Positions 41,724-45,848 of a stretch of DNA of 45,848 nt are shown piece after piece; within the stretch, counting starts at the first letter, position 1, and every line of letters begins with the position of its first letter. This stretch comes from an uncultured Eggerthellaceae bacterium (GTDB taxonomy: Bacteria; Actinomycetota; Coriobacteriia; Coriobacteriales; Eggerthellaceae): the NCBI GenBank assembly GCA_905234635.1, contig CAJOJB010000003.1, forward strand, positions 1 to 45,848, read 5' to 3'. A model generated the notes under the pieces. The model searched no databases. It was given only the letters and a program-made list of their open reading frames with translations, and was not told the DNA's origin. Both the position numbers and the translations under genes were made by a program.

Positions 41724-42154
41724 CGCACTCCAATTGCGTCAAAATCCTCGTCATCAAACTCATCAAGGAGCTTGCCTCGCTCCTTTACCCACTGAGCAAG
41801 TTGCTTGATTGGATAAGGTGGTAAGTCATCATCCGAAGGGACACAGTAGACCCCATTAAGAGCAAGGTCCTCGATGTCAAGGCCATCGCTAGGATCTGGC
41901 AATCCTGTTGCCTGGATAATCTGCTCTATCGTTTCTTCGCGAGAAGCCTCATCTTCTAGGAAAGCATCGAACAATTCTTTTCCAAAAAGTATTTCAAAGA
42001 AGCTAAAAGGATAGAGATAATCTTCACCGGATTCATCAACTACTCGAAAGAACGGCATCTTAGGGGTCGGAAGGCTAATGGCTATAACTTCGTACTCTCT
42101 TCCTTCAATCAGATCACCGTACTCGCCGTCTCCCAAATACCGTACTGCAATCAT
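41717..42154 (-). CDS. Hypothetical protein, second gene of the minus-strand cassette operon
   Basis: A 145-residue very acidic protein. The N terminus (MIAVRYLGDGEYGDLIEGRE, YEVIAISLP, VVDESGEDYLYPFSFFEILF) resembles small beta-rich domains in immunity-type proteins. The rest is an acidic helical tail ending [15 protein letters not shown]. The ATG overlaps the upstream gene's stop by four bases (ATGA). No function can be assigned. Confidence 0.7.
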   Translation of the reverse strand: MIAVRYLGDGEYGDLIEGREYEVIAISLPTPKMPFFRVVDESGEDYLYPFSFFEILFGKELFDAFLEDEASREETIEQIIQATGLPDPSDGLDIEDLALNGVYCVPSDDDLPPYPIKQLAQWVKERGKLLDEFDDEDFDAIGVRW

Positions 42155-42885
42155 TGCTCCACCGCCCAGCGGAGAGTAACGCTACAAGAAACAGGAATGT
42201 CTTCTGGATTTAAGTCGGGCGTACCATCCGGACTGCGAAAAACATCTTCAGAGCCCAAGCGGAACACCGTTTCGCTTTTGTAGCATTCGGTTCTGTTCCC
42301 AATACTGCTTGCATACCTGTATTCATGATTGATTGCCTCAACGCTTCCTAGTTTAATGTTCGCTGCTGCAGCTAAGACTTCTGCCCGCTTTCGAGCTTCC
42401 GCTACAGCTTGCTCAAGCAGTTCCCGCTCATGGATCTCGGGATGCTCAAGTCTATAGTTGAAGCTGAAACTGAAATATCCATCAATATCGTTAAGTGCTG
42501 ACCAGATTGTCTTAACAAGCTTTAAATCCATGGGAAGCTCAACCAAAAGGCTACCCTCATATTCGTAGCCGTCTACCTCTTTGCGTACTCGCCGATATTC
42601 TTCTCTATGGCGCCCTGAGTAATTTTCTTCGATCTTTTCATAGACCCACTCGTAATGTATGGTCACTGAAAAAGGTCCAGTAGCTATGGCGTCTTCAGTT
42701 ACCCCAACCTTTACAAGAGCTTCTTTAACAAGCGCATAGTCTTCGTTGTAAGCCTCGATGCACTCTTCGCGCGAGTCTTTATCTGTGCCGAAATCGACCT
42801 CTATTGTGAATAGGTCTGGTACATACTTACCCTCTGAGGCTGCACCAATGGTAATTCCATTTTCTAAAATACTGTCGTACCTCAT
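42151..42885 (-). CDS. SIMPL (DUF541)-domain protein, first gene of the minus-strand cassette operon
   Basis: The 244-residue protein fits the SIMPL/BP26 pattern: a beta strand with GKYVPDLFTIEVDFGT, a helix EAYNEDYALVKEALVKVGVT, VTIHYEWVYE, then a second helix HERELLEQAVAEARKRAEVL and AAAANIKLGSVEAINHEY. Unlike most family members it has no signal peptide, so it should be cytoplasmic. SIMPL proteins form oligomeric rings; functions are poorly known. Confidence 0.75.
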   Translation of the reverse strand: MRYDSILENGITIGAASEGKYVPDLFTIEVDFGTDKDSREECIEAYNEDYALVKEALVKVGVTEDAIATGPFSVTIHYEWVYEKIEENYSGRHREEYRRVRKEVDGYEYEGSLLVELPMDLKLVKTIWSALNDIDGYFSFSFNYRLEHPEIHERELLEQAVAEARKRAEVLAAAANIKLGSVEAINHEYRYASSIGNRTECYKSETVFRLGSEDVFRSPDGTPDLNPEDIPVSCSVTLRWAVEQ

Positions 42886-42942
42886 AGCTGTCCCTTCGTC
42901 ATATTCCGATACGTATACAGTAACGCGTAAACAGGTATTAAC

Positions 42943-42962
42943 GAGTACCGCGCATGGTACTC
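42943..42962. promoter_or_regulatory. Inverted repeat GAGTACC...GGTACTC
   Basis: GAGTACC-GCGCAT-GGTACTC is a perfect 7-bp inverted repeat, 58 bases upstream of the minus-strand operon. Candidate operator. Confidence 0.5.
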
Positions 42963-42985
42963 AGTAACACTATTCAGCGGTCTAT

Positions 42986-43039
42986 GGTTGATTGACATTC
43001 CTACTGCCACTTATGTTGCATTAGGAATGTCAATCAACC
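42986..43039. repeat. 18-bp perfect inverted repeat between the divergent operons
   Basis: GGTTGATTGACATTCCTA (42986-43003) and its exact complement (43022-43039) are separated by 18 bases. There is no T-run, so it is not a terminator. Each arm includes TTGACA. It sits centrally in the 256-base gap between two divergent three-gene operons and could be a shared operator, paired -35 elements or a recombination site. Confidence 0.85.
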
Positions 43040-43141
43040 TTCCTCATCGACAGGGTGTCGCTAAGTCCATTACATGGGACACATCGAATCGCCAGTTAGG
43101 GGATAATAACAGCAACGTAATTCATAAGAGAAGGGATAGCT

Positions 43142-43672
43142 ATGGCCAAGAAATGTCCGCATTGTGGCGCAGGCGAGGCCGCAGAGATTCTCTATGGAAT
43201 GCCAGCGTACAGTGAAGAGCTCGAAGAATCCCTAAAAAACGGTGAAGTATTCATCGGAGGATGCCTCATTACGGGCGACGACCCCAAGTACAAATGCCGT
43301 TCGTGCGGCTTCGAGTACGGTAGACCCAGCGGGGACCCCGCCCTATCCGATTTCGAGATTGTTACAGATATGTATGAGTTATACGAGCCAAACTATTCAA
43401 CGCTCGATGAAGCCGCAGAGGCCCTAAAGTCCGGAGAGACAGAGCGCTTGTTCTTTGGATATGAGGGCAAGGCATACATAATCGATGCCGTTAACGGGTA
43501 CTGCATCCGTGTTCCCAAAATAGATTTCAAAAAAAGCGGCTGGCGAGGTAATAAAACCATAGCAGGGCCGTTTGAGACTTTCGAAGAACTGATTGCGGCA
43601 GCAGCGATAGGCGGAAAGACTCTGGCAGAAATTGCCAACATGATTCCTGACGGATTCTACGAGGGGTGGTAA
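43142..43672 (+). CDS. Zinc-ribbon hypothetical protein, first gene of the plus-strand cassette operon
   Basis: A 176-residue acidic protein with an N-terminal split zinc ribbon, MAKKCPHCGAGEAAEILYGM and YKCRSCGFEYGRPSGD. A region with YGMPAYSEELEESLKNGEVF and GGCLITGDDPKYKC is seen in many small zinc-ribbon proteins. The C terminus (RLFFGYEGKAYIIDAVNGYC) looks like a separate beta-rich domain. AAGGGA precedes the ATG. Function unknown. Confidence 0.75.
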   Translation: MAKKCPHCGAGEAAEILYGMPAYSEELEESLKNGEVFIGGCLITGDDPKYKCRSCGFEYGRPSGDPALSDFEIVTDMYELYEPNYSTLDEAAEALKSGETERLFFGYEGKAYIIDAVNGYCIRVPKIDFKKSGWRGNKTIAGPFETFEELIAAAAIGGKTLAEIANMIPDGFYEGW

Positions 43673-43674
43673 AC

Positions 43675-44343
43675 ATGCTGTCCGAAGTAATCGAGAGTTA
43701 CCTTTGCGATCTATTGGTAAAGCGGTTTAAGAAATACCCCCTGGGAGAAGCTATAGAAGAGGAAGAGCTGCTGAATTCCCTTCCTGATTTTGAAAAACAG
43801 CAAGACGGTACATATGTCATTAACCGCATGAACACCGTTTTCGATAGGGACGACCTGGACAGTATTGTTGTTGAAGCGCTCAACAAACTTGAAGATGAAG
43901 GGTATTTTGTTGACGGCTTCTACACGGACGAATACCGCCTATTCAAGAGACTAATGCCCGGAGACAGCGTCGACTGGGCATCCCTTAGAAAAATGAAGTA
44001 CAGGGAGTGGCTCGAACTGAGCATAACCTCAGATAAAGGATTTGCTCTCGATGGCAATACATTATCCGAGGCAAAAGGACGGTTTGAAGAAGATCCTGGG
44101 AAGAGCGTCAGCCTCTCCGGTGAGCAGTTGGTAAAGCTACGCCATATTCTTGAGGACGCAGATGTGCTCAATTGGAAGAAAAACTATCAGCCCGAGGGCT
44201 ATTTAGTGTTGGATGGCACTTCCTGGGATTTCAAGATGGTTTTCGAGGGCAATAAGGTGTTTGCTTCTAGCGGAAGCAATGCATGGCCTGACGGCTTCGA
44301 TGAGTTTTACGAAAGTATCATGAGCATGCTCGAAGAAGGGTAG
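43675..44343 (+). CDS. Hypothetical protein, second gene of the plus-strand cassette operon
   Basis: I start at the ATG at 43675 (222 residues), two bases after the previous stop; GAGGGG is upstream. Acidic and soluble. The C-terminal ~80 residues (LSGEQLVKLRHILEDADVLN, GYLVLDGTSWDFKMVFEGNK, GSNAWPDGFDEFYESI) form a recognisable alpha/beta unit seen in many small uncharacterised proteins: DG-W strand, a Gly-Ser-Asn-x-x-Pro turn and a final helix. No function assigned. Confidence 0.72.
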   Translation: MLSEVIESYLCDLLVKRFKKYPLGEAIEEEELLNSLPDFEKQQDGTYVINRMNTVFDRDDLDSIVVEALNKLEDEGYFVDGFYTDEYRLFKRLMPGDSVDWASLRKMKYREWLELSITSDKGFALDGNTLSEAKGRFEEDPGKSVSLSGEQLVKLRHILEDADVLNWKKNYQPEGYLVLDGTSWDFKMVFEGNKVFASSGSNAWPDGFDEFYESIMSMLEEG

Positions 44344-44351
44344 GTTTCGTC

Positions 44352-45470
44352 ATGAAGGTTAAAGACCTGGCATTTCGAGACGTTTTTGAAAAGTTTCTTA
44401 TCCTTCGCTGCACATGGAATGATGTTAGACCGAAGGATAGCGATGTCTCGGAGTTTCCTTGGCCAGACGAAGCAGATGCACTGCTTGTATATGCCTACGA
44501 CAGTATTGGCGACAATTTATCCTTGAGCATCCTTTGTCCAGTCGTATTTGACGAAAACCGCTTTCTGACTGAAAAGACACCTAAGAAGGTTAATGCCAAA
44601 GGATGGGGTCTTGGCGGCAGTATTAACGAGAGGGTTCTTGACGTAGAAGCCGTTCTCCCGAACCAAGAAGAAATGGCAGAACTCGGTCTTCTGTCAGAAA
44701 CGGTCTTTTGGGGTAATGCTGACAAAAAGCGAATGCTGGCTGCAACGTCTATTGATCCGCTTCGAACGTTTTCTAACTACGACACCTTTGAGGTTGAGAT
44801 AGATTGCGACAGTTATGGCATGGTACCTGCGAGGGTAAGGCTTACGGACTATCGAGAAGGCACATTCAAAGGGAAACTGCTTGATATGCTCGACGATGGC
44901 ATTGAGATATACGAGAACGACGAGCTGGCCGTGCGCGTTGATGGTGCATACGATAATGGCTTGCCCAGGCTCGTCGGGACAAAAATTCCCTATGAGCCCC
45001 CAGTTCCCCGTAGTGATGTAACTCCAGAAATGCATGCAGCAGTAGAACTGTGGACAAACGGTCTAGGGAGTTCGGCTAAGCGTTTCGAAGGCGAAGATCC
45101 CATGCCCCCAAAACAGAAGAAAGCCACGAAGGATTCTTGGCGAAGCAGGAGAGATATGCCATCGCGCTATGAAGATTTCTATCTAGGATTAGAGATAACG
45201 TCAGCAGAGAAGGAGATTCTTGAGTATGGACATATCCCTATGGAAATGGAAGACCACTGGTACATGTATTACGAAGACGATGTGATTCACTATCACCGTA
45301 GCTGGACGGGGTATTGCATGTTCGAAGCAAAAGTTGAGCCTTGTGAAGACCACTATATCGTTTCGGAGTGTCGTGTTAATAGGTATCCGGGGCACAACCG
45401 AGGAACAGATGTTGAGTACGACAAGTATTGGCTTGCGCAGTTGATACTTTGGGAAATTGGAAGACAATAA
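44352..45470 (+). CDS. Two-domain hypothetical protein, third gene of the plus-strand cassette operon
   Basis: The 372-residue protein begins nine bases after the previous stop. Residues ~1-235 are an unrecognised domain (RDVFEKFLILRCTWNDVRPK, ALLVYAYDSIGDNLSLSILC). A linker with PPKQKKATKDSWRSRR follows. Residues ~270-372 form a distinct module, ITSAEKEILEYGHIPMEMED then HWYMYYEDDVIHYHRSWTGY, whose MEDxWxxYYED...HRSWTG motif recurs in small stand-alone proteins. Cytoplasmic, function unknown. Confidence 0.72.
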   Translation: MKVKDLAFRDVFEKFLILRCTWNDVRPKDSDVSEFPWPDEADALLVYAYDSIGDNLSLSILCPVVFDENRFLTEKTPKKVNAKGWGLGGSINERVLDVEAVLPNQEEMAELGLLSETVFWGNADKKRMLAATSIDPLRTFSNYDTFEVEIDCDSYGMVPARVRLTDYREGTFKGKLLDMLDDGIEIYENDELAVRVDGAYDNGLPRLVGTKIPYEPPVPRSDVTPEMHAAVELWTNGLGSSAKRFEGEDPMPPKQKKATKDSWRSRRDMPSRYEDFYLGLEITSAEKEILEYGHIPMEMEDHWYMYYEDDVIHYHRSWTGYCMFEAKVEPCEDHYIVSECRVNRYPGHNRGTDVEYDKYWLAQLILWEIGRQ

Positions 45471-45489
45471 CGGAAACGATAAGCCTTCT

Positions 45490-45595
45490 TGGTCGCGGGG
45501 ACGGGATTTGAGCCACGTGACCTTCGGGTTATGAGTCCGCGTTTCCAGTATCGGGACGTCTCGTGACGCCCGTCTGTCCAATTAGCCATAGTCTC
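45490..45595 (-). pseudogene. Degenerate tRNA-Met-like sequence (possible attachment-site scar)
   Basis: On the minus strand the end ...ACTCATAACCCGAAGGTCAC ... CTCAAATCCCGTCCCCGCG + ACCA matches the 3' half of an actinobacterial tRNA-Met with CAT anticodon. The anticodon stem is broken, the T-arm has an inserted base, and no complementary 5' acceptor is found. Upstream, TATGGCTAATTGGACAGAC looks like another tRNA's 5'/D-arm part. It is a tRNA relic or a recombination scar. Confidence 0.55.
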
Positions 45596-45610
45596 CCTCT
45601 CGTCTAAGCG

Positions 45611-45848
45611 TCAGTACGTTGATGCGCGCGACTCTGTGAGGAGCCATGCGCCGTCGCGCTTCTCGGCCCGCAGGTCCTGCTGTAGACGCCAGGTATGGCG
45701 CCCGCCGCCAAACACAGCCGCGTTCACGCGCGAGCAGCCGCGGATGGTGGCTGTCTCCCCGCCGGGGGTGACCTTCACGTCTATCGAGTCGTGCTCGGTC
45801 GAGTAGTAGTTCAGCGTGCCGTCGAGCACGGCGTCGATGTAGGCGCGC
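45611..45848 (-). CDS. NTF2/SnoaL-like protein, 5' part beyond the window
   Basis: The minus-strand frame is open to the window edge, so the gene starts outside. Visible residues AYIDAVLDGTLNYYSTEHDS, VKVTPGGETATIRGCSRVNA and HTWRLQQDLRAEKRDGAWLL fit the second half of an NTF2-like (SnoaL-type) cone domain. The GC content is clearly higher than in the preceding cassette, suggesting a boundary between regions. Confidence 0.6.
   Translation of the reverse strand, partial: RAYIDAVLDGTLNYYSTEHDSIDVKVTPGGETATIRGCSRVNAAVFGGGRHTWRLQQDLRAEKRDGAWLLTESRASTY

Noticed and set aside
42986-43039. The 18-bp inverted repeat as a terminator.
   Set aside because: It lies between divergent starts and has no T-tract on either side.

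Overview
The window looks like a chromosomal origin-proximal segment of an anaerobic actinobacterium, most likely class Coriobacteriia (Eggerthellaceae-like). This is an inference from gene order and content: rpmH-rnpA-yidD-yidC-khpB-rsmG-parA-parB with perfect parS sites, a DUF5679-type zinc ribbon, a DUF4126 membrane protein, an LCP cell-wall ligase, a menaquinone MenE-MenC fusion, a Fe-S aldo/keto reductase, a rubredoxin fusion and Nif11-type peptides. dnaA and an obvious oriC are not inside the window.

Layout. 1-6.1 kb is the conserved origin-side block: L34, RNase P protein, membrane insertion (YidD, YidC), KhpB, RsmG and the ParAB-parS partition system. 6.1-23.5 kb is housekeeping: RlmN, D-Ala-D-Ala ligase, an exonuclease-DinG helicase, two large unusual envelope-type proteins (one a catalytically degenerate M28 peptidase with an approximately 790-residue acidic insertion), a DUF5679 protein, tRNA-Gly(CCC), an LCP protein, a frameshifted MenE-MenC fusion, an SDR flanked by two copies of a palindromic repeat, and DUF4126.

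23.5-33 kb is a graveyard of accessory genes. It holds toxin-antitoxin remnants and an IS110/IS1111-type element with 17-bp inverted ends, inserted between perfect 78-bp direct repeats. Further along are VapBC-like, XRE and HigBA-ImmA/IrrE modules, a decayed Nif11 bacteriocin-like peptide fused to a duplicated scrap of an AIM24-family gene, an intact AIM24-family gene, a GIY-YIG protein, and fragments of Mrr, an HD hydrolase and an ABC-type ATPase.

33-37.5 kb mixes small metabolic and regulatory genes: a GyrI-like protein, Fic with its own operator, a flavin reductase-rubredoxin fusion, an intact orphan Nif11-type peptide, ThpR and an aldo/keto reductase. 37.6-45.5 kb is again accessory: a KAP NTPase, an AbiE type IV toxin-antitoxin pair, SDR and AAA gene scraps, and two divergent three-gene operons of unknown function separated by an 18-bp perfect inverted repeat. 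At 45.49 kb a decayed tRNA-Met-like sequence sits beside a GC-rich NTF2-like gene cut by the window end, and may mark the edge of the island.

The best candidates for something new are the IS1111-type element with its possible guide RNA and 78-bp flanks, the two orphan Nif11 precursors, the pseudo-M28 giant protein, and the six-gene divergent cassette. All homology statements come from reading motifs by eye; no database search was possible.
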